Source: Gemmatimonadaceae bacterium (GTDB lineage: Bacteria; Gemmatimonadota; Gemmatimonadetes; Gemmatimonadales; Gemmatimonadaceae). Taken from it: a stretch of DNA of 64,000 nucleotides. Numbering within the stretch: position 1 is the stretch's first letter; each line of letters starts with the position of its first letter. The notes under the pieces are model-generated. The model made no database searches. It was not told the origin of the DNA and saw nothing but the letters and a program-made list of their open reading frames with translations. The translations under genes and the position numbers were made by a program. Positions 54,318 to 63,277 of the stretch are shown in pieces. Location: NCBI GenBank assembly GCA_030647905.1, contig JAUSJA010000026.1, positions 372,001 through 436,000 on the forward strand, written 5' to 3'.

Positions 54318-55267
54318 GTCTTCGGGATGCGTCCCCAGGCGTTGACGATCGCCTCGCCCATCCGCGCGATAGTCAGATGCGCTTCGGCGTCAACGACGTA
54401 GCGCATGTCCTTGTTCTCCTTCGTCAGCACGCAGGCGATGATCCTGTTGCGGAGATAGAAGAGAGAGCATTCAGCACGAACCTGATCCGTCTCGCCACTT
54501 TTGTGGGCGGCGCGTACCCCGTAGTTGAACCGTTGCAGCTTCTCGTTGTTCTCGTTGTGCTCGAGGATGTCGAGCATCACCGAATCCGCCGACGGATTCA
54601 CCGCCTTGCCCATCGCCATCAGTTCGAACAGGCGCGCCATCTCATTGGGCGTGGTGACTCCGAGGCCGTATTTCACCGAGCTGTCCATCACGACGCTGGC
54701 GATGCGCAGGAACGACTTTGAGTGGACCTTCGTGTTGTGAAGGCCCAGCGAATCCATCTTGTTCCAGACGCGCCGAATGATGATGCGGTCGAGGAGAAGA
54801 TTCGTCGCGGTGTTGTCGCTGATCGTAGTCATCAGCCATGCGGCATCCTGCACGGTGAGAATGATTCCGTTGTGCAGATACTGGGTGATCCCCGAGCCCG
54901 GCACCTGATCGATCCTCAGAACAGTGAGCGGATCGGACAGAGAGAGCTGTCCCTTCGCGACGAGGTCGTAGACGGTGATGAGGATCGCGACCTTGATCAG
55001 GCTGGCGGTCGGAAATGTCTCGTCGCCGCGGCGGCTCATTCGCACGCCGTTCTCCATGTCTATGACACTGTATCCGACGACGCCGTGATGCGCATCGGCG
55101 ATGGAGTCGAGCTTGTGACGAAGGGCTGCGGTATTGGCGCGCACCGGCGCCGGGCGCTGGGCGGTGGTGTTCTGGGCAGCGGTGGCACGCGTACAGCCGA
55201 GCGCCGCCATGACGAGCATGGCGCGCGCGGCCACACGGATGATGGACGCTGGTTTAGGTGCCGTCAC
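54314..55267 (-). CDS. Class A beta-lactamase-like serine hydrolase, lipoprotein
   Basis: 317 residues. A lipobox-like signal (MAALGC) precedes the catalytic domain with FPTASLIK (Ser89, Lys92), TTISDNTATN (SDN at 150-152) and HKSGETDQVR (KSG at 256-258). The class A deacylation Glu (ExxLN near residue 166 in standard numbering) is not seen in the expected stretch DSLGLHNTKVHS. It may therefore be a slow beta-lactamase, a penicillin-binding protein or another hydrolase. Operon order: Spy-like gene, this gene, marR. Confidence 0.85.
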   Translation of the reverse strand: MTAPKPASIIRVAARAMLVMAALGCTRATAAQNTTAQRPAPVRANTAALRHKLDSIADAHHGVVGYSVIDMENGVRMSRRGDETFPTASLIKVAILITVYDLVAKGQLSLSDPLTVLRIDQVPGSGITQYLHNGIILTVQDAAWLMTTISDNTATNLLLDRIIIRRVWNKMDSLGLHNTKVHSKSFLRIASVVMDSSVKYGLGVTTPNEMARLFELMAMGKAVNPSADSVMLDILEHNENNEKLQRFNYGVRAAHKSGETDQVRAECSLFYLRNRIIACVLTKENKDMRYVVDAEAHLTIARMGEAIVNAWGRIPKT

Positions 55268-55273
55268 CCCGGA

Positions 55274-56032
55274 TCAGCCGAGCGGCACACAGCCGGACGC
55301 TTTCTGCTCCGGGGTCAGCACGGCGAGGATCTGATCGTGCAGCGTTTTGCGCGCGGCGGCGAGCCGTGCGGCGGCAGGAGCCGCCTTCGCCATAATCGCG
55401 GCGACCTCGTCGCGGGACTTTCCGGCCCTGATAGCCACCTGCGCTTCGTCCATTGCCGCCTTCATAGTTTCGAGATCGGCCTTGTTCTTCTCCTGGAAGG
55501 CGCTCTCGAGCGAGCGGATCTGCGCCTTCTGCGCGTCGGTGAGCGGCGGGAATTGCTCCGCTTTGCAGGCGCGTGGAGAATGGGCGGCGACCCATGCGCG
55601 CTGTTCAGGAGTCAGCACTGCATCGATGTCGCTCTTGAGCTTCGATTCCGCGGCGGCGAGACGGGCGCGAATGTCGGCACCTCTGGAGAGGATCGCGTTC
55701 ACCTGATTCCGGCTTTTCTTCGCTTCGATGGCGCTGCGGGCCTCGCGAAGAATGGCGCCGAGTGCTTCGCGGTCCGATCTGGTCGCCTGCTCGAACGCCT
55801 GAACGAGCGCCTTGATGCGTGCCTGCTGGTCCGATGTCAGCCTGATCTCATCGGGCAGCCCGTTCGCGAGCCGATTCTGGTAGGTGTCGGCGTCGTAGCC
55901 ACCGGCAATGGTCAGGGCGGTTCCGAATGCCCCCGCGCCGATAGTAAGGTTGGGGGTAGCAGGTCCGGTCGAATCCTTCGAGCAAGCCGTGACGAACAGC
56001 GCGGCGAATGCGGCAATGGCGATCCTGCGCAT
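55274..56032 (-). CDS. Spy/CpxP-like lipoprotein with duplicated LTxxQ module
   Basis: 252 residues. Lipoprotein signal MRRIAIAAFAALFVTACSKD. Two similar helical modules each carry an LTxxQ motif: RLTSDQQARIKALVQAFEQ and VLTPEQRAWV in the first, PPLTDAQKAQIRSLESAFQEKN and VLTPEQKASG in the second. Spy/CpxP proteins are periplasmic chaperones or stress sensors. Its stop is 7 bp from the start of the beta-lactamase-like gene. Confidence 0.78.
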   Translation of the reverse strand: MRRIAIAAFAALFVTACSKDSTGPATPNLTIGAGAFGTALTIAGGYDADTYQNRLANGLPDEIRLTSDQQARIKALVQAFEQATRSDREALGAILREARSAIEAKKSRNQVNAILSRGADIRARLAAAESKLKSDIDAVLTPEQRAWVAAHSPRACKAEQFPPLTDAQKAQIRSLESAFQEKNKADLETMKAAMDEAQVAIRAGKSRDEVAAIMAKAAPAAARLAAARKTLHDQILAVLTPEQKASGCVPLG

Positions 56033-56211
56033 CGAGTCTCCTGAGTGTTGGGTCTCTTTCCGGTGCCAGTTGGACGAGCGACCCGTCCAGTACGTTAAGA
56101 CAAGACGGATGATTCCGCATCCGGCGGCACGGTATCCGCGTACAATTTGCCTCTATTCCGACGCAAGTCGGAGCAACAAGGATCTCATCTGCGGAAGCCC
56201 TGGGGGTTGCA

Positions 56212-56838
56212 ATGTCCGGGAATCGATCGAGTCGTACGGTAGCAGTCGCGGCGCTGGGCCTGATGCTCGCATTCTCCGCCTGCTCGAAGAAAGAAGCCGG
56301 TTACAGCGACACCGGCATGTCGGCAGCTGATACGGGAATGAAGGCGGGGACGTCCGATACTGGAATGGCACCGGCACCGGCACCGGCGCCAGCACTCAGC
56401 GACGCAAACATCGTCTACATCCTGGACAACGCGCACATGCTGGACAGTGCCGCGGGATCCGTCGCGGCAGCGAAGGGAACGAGCACGGACGTGCGTGATT
56501 TCGGGAACATGATGATGCGGGACCACCACCAGCTCAGACAGCAGGGACAGGATCTCGCGAAGAAGCTGGGCATTACCCCTGAAGCGCCGGCGAACGACGA
56601 GCGCAAGGCGCAGCTGGATCGCACGATGACGCTTCTGAATGGAGCGGCCAGGGGCAAGGACTTCGACAAGGCGTACATACACAACGAAGTGACCTACCAC
56701 AAGGCCGTGCTGGAGACCGTGACTGCCGCGATGGGCGCGGCACAAAACGCCGAGCTCAAGAATCTGATTCAGAAGGCTGCACCGGCGATTCTGGCGCATC
56801 TCGATCGGGCACAGGCGATCCAGAGCAAGATGCAGTAG
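56212..56838 (+). CDS. DUF4142 lipoprotein
   Basis: 208 residues. Signal with lipobox (LMLAFSACSKK), a Ala/Pro-rich linker (APAPAPAPAL) and a DUF4142 four-helix domain: VYILDNAHMLDSAAGSVAAA, DVRDFGNMMMRDHHQLRQQG, KDFDKAYIHNEVTYHKAVLE. This is the 'DUF4142/ferritin-like' family common in envelopes of Gram-negatives; function unknown. GGGGG 6-10 bases before the ATG. Confidence 0.88.
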   Translation: MSGNRSSRTVAVAALGLMLAFSACSKKEAGYSDTGMSAADTGMKAGTSDTGMAPAPAPAPALSDANIVYILDNAHMLDSAAGSVAAAKGTSTDVRDFGNMMMRDHHQLRQQGQDLAKKLGITPEAPANDERKAQLDRTMTLLNGAARGKDFDKAYIHNEVTYHKAVLETVTAAMGAAQNAELKNLIQKAAPAILAHLDRAQAIQSKMQ

Positions 56839-56944
56839 CGGGTGCGCGGCAGGCATTCAACGACTCCGAATCCTCTGACGCCGGAGGTGCTCCTAATGTT
56901 AACATTTGCACCCCGTATCAATTAACCCGGCACATCGGTCAGCC

Positions 56945-59900
56945 ATGTCAAACGGAAGATATTCCGCCGCATTCGCATTCCTTTCACTGGCGGCACTGTT
57001 TGCCGTCGTCCCTCCGCAGCCAGCATCTGCACAGTCGGCGAAGAAAGCGATGGAGAAGTCGGCTCCGAAGACTGCGTTCAACGCGGCGAGCTATGACTCT
57101 GCGATGCTTTCCGAGTTTGCGTGGCGTCCAATCGGGCCGGCGGTGACGAGCGGGCGGGTAGTGGATCTAGCTGTGGCGGAGGGGCCCGAGTCGAGAATCG
57201 GCAACCGGCTGGGCAAGCTCATGTATGCGGCGGCCGCGTCGGGAGGAGTCTGGAAATCCACCAATGCAGGGACGACGTGGGAGCCGGTGTTCGACAATCA
57301 GGGCACGTCTTCGATCGGCGACATCGTGCTGGCGCCATCCAATCCCGAAATCGTCTGGGTCGGAACGGGCGAGGCGAACAATCAGCGCAGCTCGTCGTGG
57401 GGCGACGGCGTGTACAAGTCCGAGAATGGCGGGCGCACATGGCAGCACATGGGACTGCGCGCGTCGCAGCACATCGGGCGTGTCGTCGTGCATCCGACGA
57501 ATGCGAACATTGTCTACGTCGCGGCAGTTGGTCCGTTGTGGACGGACGGCGGTGAGCGCGGGGTCTACAAGACCACCAATGGCGGGAAGACGTGGAAGGT
57601 GGTGCTCACCATCAGCCCGCACACGGGTGTGACGGACATCATCATGGATCCCACGGATTCGAACGTTCTCTATGCGGCAGCGCTCCAGAGACAGCGCAAG
57701 GCGTACAGCTTCGTGGGTGGCGGACCGGAGAGCGGCATCTACAAGTCCATTGATGCCGGCGAGACGTGGACGAAGCTCACGGAAGGCCTCCCGAAAGGGG
57801 ACATCGGCCGTATCGGGCTCGACGTGAGCCGTTCGCAGCCGCGTACGCTCTACGCGACACTCGAGACCAAGACCACGGAGGTGTACCGCTCCGACGATTA
57901 CGGTGCGAGCTGGACGAAGAAGGGGACGTACTTCCAGTTCCCATGGTATATGGCGCAGGTCCGGGTGGATCCGAAGAATCCCGACCGTCTGTACGAGCTT
58001 GGCGTTCCGTTGTTCGTGTCGGAGGATGGCGGGCAGACGAGCCATGCAATCGGGCAGTCCGCGCATGTGGACTACCATGCAATGTGGATCGACCCGATGG
58101 ATCCGGATCATTTCGTCGTCGGCAACGACGGCGGCGTCTACATCAGTTACGACCGTGGGCAGACAATGGACTTCGTCAGCAATCTGCCGATCGCGCAGTA
58201 CTACGCGATCGACGTGGACAACCGCCAGCCGTTCTACTACGTGTACGGCGGGCTTCAGGACAACAACAGCTGGGCCGGCCCGAGCCAGACGCGCAACCGC
58301 CAGGGCATCACGAACAGCGACTGGTACGTAACGGTCGGCGGCGATGGGTTCTATTCCGCGGTGGATCCGACGGATCCAAACACCGTGTACGCGGAATCGC
58401 AGAACGGTGGCATCATCCGCTACGACGTCAAGACAGGCGAGCAGAAGAGCATTCAACCGCAGGCGAAGTTTGGCGCGCAGAACCTGCGCTACAACTGGAG
58501 CGTTCCGATCGTCATCTCGCCGCACGATCACAACACGGTTTACTTCGGCGCCCAGTATGTCTTCCGGAGCCCGAACCGCGGCGATTCATGGGAGCAGCTG
58601 GGCGGCGATCTCACGCGAGCGCTCGATCGCGACAAGCTTCCGCTGATGGGCAAGGTCTGGGGGAAGGATGCTGTTGCGCGCCATGCCGGCACCGCCGACT
58701 TCGGCAACATCAGCACGATGGACGAATCGCCGCTCAGAAAGGGACTGCTCTACGTCGGCACCGACGACGGCCTGATACAGGTGTCGCGCGACGGTGGAGC
58801 GACGTGGATGAAGATTGACAAATTCCCGGGCGTGCCCGACATGACGTACGTAAGCCGCGTGGTCGCATCGTCGCATGATGAAGGAACCGTGTACGCTACC
58901 TTCGACGGACATCGCAGCAATGACTTCAAGACGTACGTTCTGAAGAGCGCCGACTACGGGAAGACATGGGCCTCGATCACGTCGAACCTGCCGGTATCTT
59001 CAGTGCAGGTGATCCGCGAGCATCCTCGCGCGCCGTCACTGCTTTTTGTCGGAAACGAGATCGGCGCGTTCTACTCGTCTGACGGTGGACGGAGCTGGTC
59101 GAAGCTTCAGTACAACCTGCCGACAGTTCCGGTGCATGACATCAGGATCCATGCACGCGAAAATGATCTCGTGGTCGGTACGCACGGCCGGGGAATTCTC
59201 ATCATGGATGACATCACGCCTTTGGAGCACCTGGCCGAAGCGGATCGCGCTTCGACGATGTACCTGTTTCCGGTGAAGCCCGTGACTCTGTTCAACTACA
59301 ACAGCTCCTTCCCGGGTGGTGCCCGCGGCGCGGGCGCACTCGGGGAGCGTTCCTTCAGCGCTCCCAATCCGCCTTACGGCGCGCGATTCACTTATTACCT
59401 GAAGGACAGTATCCCGAAAGGTCGCGCACTGACGCTCGCGATCTCCGATTCGGCCAACAAGCGGATTCGCGATCTCGCCGTGGACAGCATGCCAGGGTTG
59501 CACCGGGCGACGTGGGACCTGAGACTTGCCGCGCCGTATTTCAATCCGCGCCCGCAAGGCAACCGCGGGCAGCCGACGGGATCGTTCGTGCTCCCGGGCA
59601 GATACACTGCGAAGCTGATGCTGAGCGGAAAGGACAGCGTCATGGCATCGTCGCTGGAAACGGCGGTAGTCGTCAATCCGGATCCGCTCGTTCAGCTGAC
59701 GGCCGAGCAGTATGGCGCTCTGCATGCGACGCGCGTCAGCGCGGCCGAGCAGCAGGCGCGTGTGCAGGCGGTGGTGAGATCGGCAGAGCTTCTGAAGGAT
59801 CAGATGACGGAAGTGAAGAATGCGCTGAAGAATCTCGCTGGCGCCGACAGTCTATCGAAGCAGGCCAACGCGATCGACAAGGAGGTGGACGACATCCTGA

Positions 59901-60184
59901 AGAAGGTTCGCGGCGCGCAGGGCAGCGGCGAGCAGAACGACGCCGACGACAAGAGTCGATTCACTCCATCCATTCAGGATCGAGTGAATCGGGTCGCCGG
60001 CGAGATCGGCGACGTGACGTCACCACCGACGCAGCTTCAGCGCGAGACGCTCGACACGGCGATGAAGGACCTCGAGCGCGAGGTAGCGCGACTGAACACG
60101 CTGCTCACCGCTCGCGTGCCGGCTCTCAACCGCGGGCTCGATGCGGTGGGGGTACCATGGACAGTGGGACGTCCGGTCCGCTGA
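56945..60184 (+). CDS. VPS10/sortilin-like BNR beta-propeller exoprotein
   Basis: About 1,079 residues from ATG 56945 with a Sec signal (FLSLAALFAVVPPQPASAQS). Many BNR/Asp-box repeats (SGGVWKSTNAGTTWEPV, GVYKSENGGRTWQHM, GVYKTTNGGKTWKVV, FYSSDGGRSWSKL) form two propellers over the first 750 residues. The C-terminal 300 residues hold beta-sandwich and helical parts (RIRDLAVDSMPGLHRATWDLR). Database entries often call these 'glycosyl hydrolases' without proof. Likely secreted or surface-bound. It ends 29 bp before the next gene. Confidence 0.88.
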   Translation: MSNGRYSAAFAFLSLAALFAVVPPQPASAQSAKKAMEKSAPKTAFNAASYDSAMLSEFAWRPIGPAVTSGRVVDLAVAEGPESRIGNRLGKLMYAAAASGGVWKSTNAGTTWEPVFDNQGTSSIGDIVLAPSNPEIVWVGTGEANNQRSSSWGDGVYKSENGGRTWQHMGLRASQHIGRVVVHPTNANIVYVAAVGPLWTDGGERGVYKTTNGGKTWKVVLTISPHTGVTDIIMDPTDSNVLYAAALQRQRKAYSFVGGGPESGIYKSIDAGETWTKLTEGLPKGDIGRIGLDVSRSQPRTLYATLETKTTEVYRSDDYGASWTKKGTYFQFPWYMAQVRVDPKNPDRLYELGVPLFVSEDGGQTSHAIGQSAHVDYHAMWIDPMDPDHFVVGNDGGVYISYDRGQTMDFVSNLPIAQYYAIDVDNRQPFYYVYGGLQDNNSWAGPSQTRNRQGITNSDWYVTVGGDGFYSAVDPTDPNTVYAESQNGGIIRYDVKTGEQKSIQPQAKFGAQNLRYNWSVPIVISPHDHNTVYFGAQYVFRSPNRGDSWEQLGGDLTRALDRDKLPLMGKVWGKDAVARHAGTADFGNISTMDESPLRKGLLYVGTDDGLIQVSRDGGATWMKIDKFPGVPDMTYVSRVVASSHDEGTVYATFDGHRSNDFKTYVLKSADYGKTWASITSNLPVSSVQVIREHPRAPSLLFVGNEIGAFYSSDGGRSWSKLQYNLPTVPVHDIRIHARENDLVVGTHGRGILIMDDITPLEHLAEADRASTMYLFPVKPVTLFNYNSSFPGGARGAGALGERSFSAPNPPYGARFTYYLKDSIPKGRALTLAISDSANKRIRDLAVDSMPGLHRATWDLRLAAPYFNPRPQGNRGQPTGSFVLPGRYTAKLMLSGKDSVMASSLETAVVVNPDPLVQLTAEQYGALHATRVSAAEQQARVQAVVRSAELLKDQMTEVKNALKNLAGADSLSKQANAIDKEVDDILKKVRGAQGSGEQNDADDKSRFTPSIQDRVNRVAGEIGDVTSPPTQLQRETLDTAMKDLEREVARLNTLLTARVPALNRGLDAVGVPWTVGRPVR

Positions 60185-60213
60185 CGACCGAACCGGCAGC
60201 GGGAGGCGATCGC

Positions 60214-61320
60214 ATGCGGCTCGAGGATCTCCAGACTCCCTGTCTTGTTCTCGACAGGGGGGTTCTCGAACGGAACCTGAAGCGGATGAGCGCGACCGTC
60301 CGGAGGCATGGTGTGTCGCTGCGCCCGCATCTGAAGACGGCGAAGTCCGCCGATGTCGCGCGAATGGCGGTGGAAGGCGAAGCGGGGGGCATCACCGTTT
60401 CGACGCTGGCCGAAGCGGAGTATTTCGCGGATCGCGGATTCGGCGACATCCTCGTTGCCGCGGCGCTTCCTCCGCAGAAACTCGACCGTGCGGCGGCGAT
60501 CGCCGCGCGGGGCGTCGTGATGACGCTCATCACGGACGACGTCGCAGGCGCGGTGGCGATCGCGAATCATCGTGCGTCGTTCAGGGCTCTGATCGAGCTC
60601 GACTCCGGTGACCGTCGCGCCGGAGTGGATGCTTCGAGCCTCGCACTCCTCGAGATCGGACGGGCGCTTCAATCCAAGCTCGCCGGCGTGATGACTCATG
60701 CCGGGCACTCTTACGGATGTCGCACTATCCAGTGCATCAAGGACATCGCCGAGGATGAGCGGCGGACGGTAGTAACCGCCGCGGAGCGATTGCGCGAAGC
60801 TGGCATGCGCTGCGAAGTGGTGTCTGTCGGATCCACGCCGACGATAACGCACGCTGATCGCCTCGATGGAGTGACCGAGGCGCGGCCGGGCGTTTACATG
60901 TTCCAGGATCTTTTTCAGGCGGAGATCGGGTCGTGTCGCAGGGAGGATATTGCGATTACCGTGCTCGCGTCCGTCATTGGCAGAGAGCCCGACGAGAACC
61001 GCTTCATCGTGGACGCCGGTGCGCTCGCGCTATCCAAGGACAGGAGCACGCAGGCGACAGCGCACGACGCTCGATATGGTCAGGTCTGGGACGTGGACGG
61101 GCGACCATCGTTCGGGAATTGTCTCGTCGAGCTAGCGTACCAGGAGCATGGAGTGGCCGTAGGTGCGGATCCTCTGCCGTTCAGCGAGCTGCAGCTCGGC
61201 GCGAAGGTGCGCATAGGCCCGAACCATGCATGCATCACCGCAGCGGCGTATGACAGTTACTACGTCGTGGACGGCGGCACCGAGGTCGTCGCGGTGTGGG
61301 ATCGGGTGAACGGCTGGTAG
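60214..61320 (+). CDS. D-serine dehydratase-like PLP enzyme (DSD1/alanine racemase fold)
   Basis: 368 residues. It begins MRLEDLQTPCLVLDRGVLERN; SLRPHLKTAKSADVA holds the PLP lysine of the fold-type III barrel; the C-terminus has IGPNHACITAA, where His and Cys bind zinc in eukaryotic-type D-serine dehydratase. This supports dehydration of D-serine or a D-3-hydroxyamino acid aldolase/dehydratase activity. ATG 60214 has GGGAGG 7 bases upstream and is preferred over ATG 60157, which overlaps the propeller gene. Confidence 0.85.
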   Translation: MRLEDLQTPCLVLDRGVLERNLKRMSATVRRHGVSLRPHLKTAKSADVARMAVEGEAGGITVSTLAEAEYFADRGFGDILVAAALPPQKLDRAAAIAARGVVMTLITDDVAGAVAIANHRASFRALIELDSGDRRAGVDASSLALLEIGRALQSKLAGVMTHAGHSYGCRTIQCIKDIAEDERRTVVTAAERLREAGMRCEVVSVGSTPTITHADRLDGVTEARPGVYMFQDLFQAEIGSCRREDIAITVLASVIGREPDENRFIVDAGALALSKDRSTQATAHDARYGQVWDVDGRPSFGNCLVELAYQEHGVAVGADPLPFSELQLGAKVRIGPNHACITAAAYDSYYVVDGGTEVVAVWDRVNGW

Positions 61321-61394
61321 CGGTGGTTCCACTTCGACGTGCCCGCGGCTATACAGAGAGAAGGTCCCTGTGGTCTCCTTCTGGTGGGGTATGC

Positions 61395-61814
61395 ATGCGT
61401 CTGTCCCGTCCTTTCATTACAAGACGCTCCGTCGTACTTGCTGCGGCGCTTTTTGCGATCGGGGCGTGCACGGATTTCTCGTCGCCACCACCGTCGCTGG
61501 GCAAGGTGCTGGTTCAGCTGACGGACGAGACCAATGCCGGTGTTGGCGGAATCGCCGTAGATCTTCTGCTCAACGATCGCACGACAATCTGGCGCAGCCT
61601 TCGAACGAGCAGCAACGGAAGTGGCGAATTCGGAGCGTCCGATGGCGGCGTGATTCCACAGACGTATATCGTGAGGGTGCTACTCACCGGAGAGCAATAC
61701 ACTCTCGCTACGGGCGAAACGAACGACAAGCCGATACAGGTCGTCATCGGCCAGACTCAGACCGTGAACTTCAAGCTCGCCAAGCGCACGGTCGGCGGTC
61801 CTCCTGGCGCCTGA
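61395..61814 (+). CDS. Lipoprotein with prealbumin-like fold
   Basis: 139 residues. Lipobox LFAIGACTD. The mature part reads GKVLVQLTDETNAGVGGIAVDLLL, SSNGSGEFGASDGGVIPQTY and QTQTVNFKLAKR, resembling carboxypeptidase-regulatory or prealbumin-like Ig folds that decorate envelope proteins. Start ATG 61395. Function unknown. It converges on the dehydrogenase gene. Confidence 0.7.
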   Translation: MRLSRPFITRRSVVLAAALFAIGACTDFSSPPPSLGKVLVQLTDETNAGVGGIAVDLLLNDRTTIWRSLRTSSNGSGEFGASDGGVIPQTYIVRVLLTGEQYTLATGETNDKPIQVVIGQTQTVNFKLAKRTVGGPPGA

Positions 61815-61821
61815 CCGACCA

Positions 61822-63216
61822 CTATTCGGTGTCCGCGCGCGCGGCCAACCCTGACGCACTCTTCACCGACTTGATGTTGACGAACTCGCGGATGCCGAAC
61901 TCGCCAAGCTCGCGTCCGTAGCCGGAAGACTTTACGCCTCCGAAGGGCAGGCCCGCTTCGGAGGCGACCATCCCATTGATGAAGACCATCCCCGCCTCGA
62001 TGTCGCGAATGAAATGCTCACGCTCGACGGCATCGGTGGTCCAGACGCTGGAGCCGAGCCCGAACCGGCTGCGGTTGGCGGTGGCGATCGCCTCGTCAAT
62101 GTCCGACACGCGCCATACCGAGGCGACGGGACCGAAGAGTTCCTCGTCGTCTGCGGGGCTCGCGTGCGGTATGTCCACGAGAACCGTGGGCTCGTAGTAG
62201 AAGCCCGGCTGATCGATTCGCCGGCCGCCGCACAATGCGCGAGCGCCGAGGGAAATCGACTTCTCGACCTGAGTGGCGAGATCGTCGCGAATGTCCGATA
62301 TGGCGAGCGGTCCGAGCTCGGTGGATGCGTCCATTGGATCGCCGATCTTCACCGCTTTGACCCCGGCGAGGAAGCGATCGAGGAAGCGATCGTAAATCGC
62401 GTCATGCACGATGAACCGCTTGGCGGCGATGCAGGACTGTCCGTTATTGATCATGCGCGCCTTGACCGCCGTCGCCGCGGCACTGTCTACATCGGCGCTC
62501 GGCATGACGATGAACGGATCGCTTCCTCCGAGCTCCAGCACCGTTTTCTTGAGAGCGCGTCCAGCCGTTTCAGCGACCGACCGTCCGGCGCTCTCGCTTC
62601 CGGTGATGGTGACAGCCGCGATGCGATGGTCTTCGATGATGGACGCGACGTCCTTCGAGCCGATGAGCAGCGTCTGGAACGCGCCGTCGGTGAACCCGGA
62701 GCGGCGAAGGATGTCTTCGATAGCCAGTGCGCACTGCGGCACGTTCGACGAGTGCTTGAGCAGGCCGACATTACCGGCCATCAATGCGGGTGCGGCGAAG
62801 CGGAACACCTGCCAGAACGGGAAATTCCACGGCATGATGGCGAGCACGGCGCCAAGGGGCTGGAAGTGCACCCGGCCTTCTCCCCCGGCGGTCGGGACAT
62901 GGTAATCGGCGAGAAGCTGGGCGCCATTCTCCGCGTAGTAGAAGCACGCTGTCGCGCATTTCTCCGCTTCCGCGATCGCCGCCGTGATGGGCTTGCCCAT
63001 CTCGAGAGTCATGAGGCGGCCGAGCTGTTCTTTCTCCGCCATCAGTATCTCGCCAGCGCGGCGGAGGGAGGCGGCGCGCTCCTCGAACGGCGTCAGGCGG
63101 TGGGTGGTGAACGCTCGCACCGCTTTGGCCAGGCAGGCGTCAATCTCGCCCGCGGTCAGGGGATCGAACGTCCTGAGAGTTTCACCAGTGGCCGGATTCA
63201 GCGTGGCGATCGGCAT
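61822..63216 (-). CDS. gabD: NAD(P)-dependent succinate-semialdehyde (aldehyde) dehydrogenase
   Basis: 464 residues. Aldehyde dehydrogenase motifs: PWNFPFWQVFRFAAPALMAGN, TITGSESAGRSVAE (cofactor loop), LELGGSDPFIVM (catalytic Glu), NNGQSCIAAKR (nucleophile Cys), EELFGPVASVWRV and GLPFGGVKSSGYGRELG. Length and motifs fit the short SSADH/Sad group, which oxidises succinate semialdehyde to succinate. The start ATG 63216 has GAGGTG 5-6 bases upstream. Specificity is inferred from family resemblance. Confidence 0.88.
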   Translation of the reverse strand: MPIATLNPATGETLRTFDPLTAGEIDACLAKAVRAFTTHRLTPFEERAASLRRAGEILMAEKEQLGRLMTLEMGKPITAAIAEAEKCATACFYYAENGAQLLADYHVPTAGGEGRVHFQPLGAVLAIMPWNFPFWQVFRFAAPALMAGNVGLLKHSSNVPQCALAIEDILRRSGFTDGAFQTLLIGSKDVASIIEDHRIAAVTITGSESAGRSVAETAGRALKKTVLELGGSDPFIVMPSADVDSAAATAVKARMINNGQSCIAAKRFIVHDAIYDRFLDRFLAGVKAVKIGDPMDASTELGPLAISDIRDDLATQVEKSISLGARALCGGRRIDQPGFYYEPTVLVDIPHASPADDEELFGPVASVWRVSDIDEAIATANRSRFGLGSSVWTTDAVEREHFIRDIEAGMVFINGMVASEAGLPFGGVKSSGYGRELGEFGIREFVNIKSVKSASGLAARADTE

Positions 63217-63230
63217 CTGTCACCTCATTG

Positions 63231-63257
63231 CAAAACGCCCGCGCTCGGGGCGCGGGC
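63231..63257 (-). terminator. Rho-independent terminator of the gene ending at 63278
   Basis: Reading leftwards: stem GCCCGCGC/GCGCGGGC (63250-63257 with 63237-63244), a 5-nt loop and GTTTTG (63231-63236). It lies between that gene and the dehydrogenase start. Confidence 0.8.
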
Positions 63258-63277
63258 ATCGTTCGTACACCGGGTTC

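Noticed and set aside
57167-58531. 454-residue open frame antisense to the BNR protein
   Set aside because: Low-complexity Val/Arg/His-rich product; the BNR frame has repeated Asp-box motifs.
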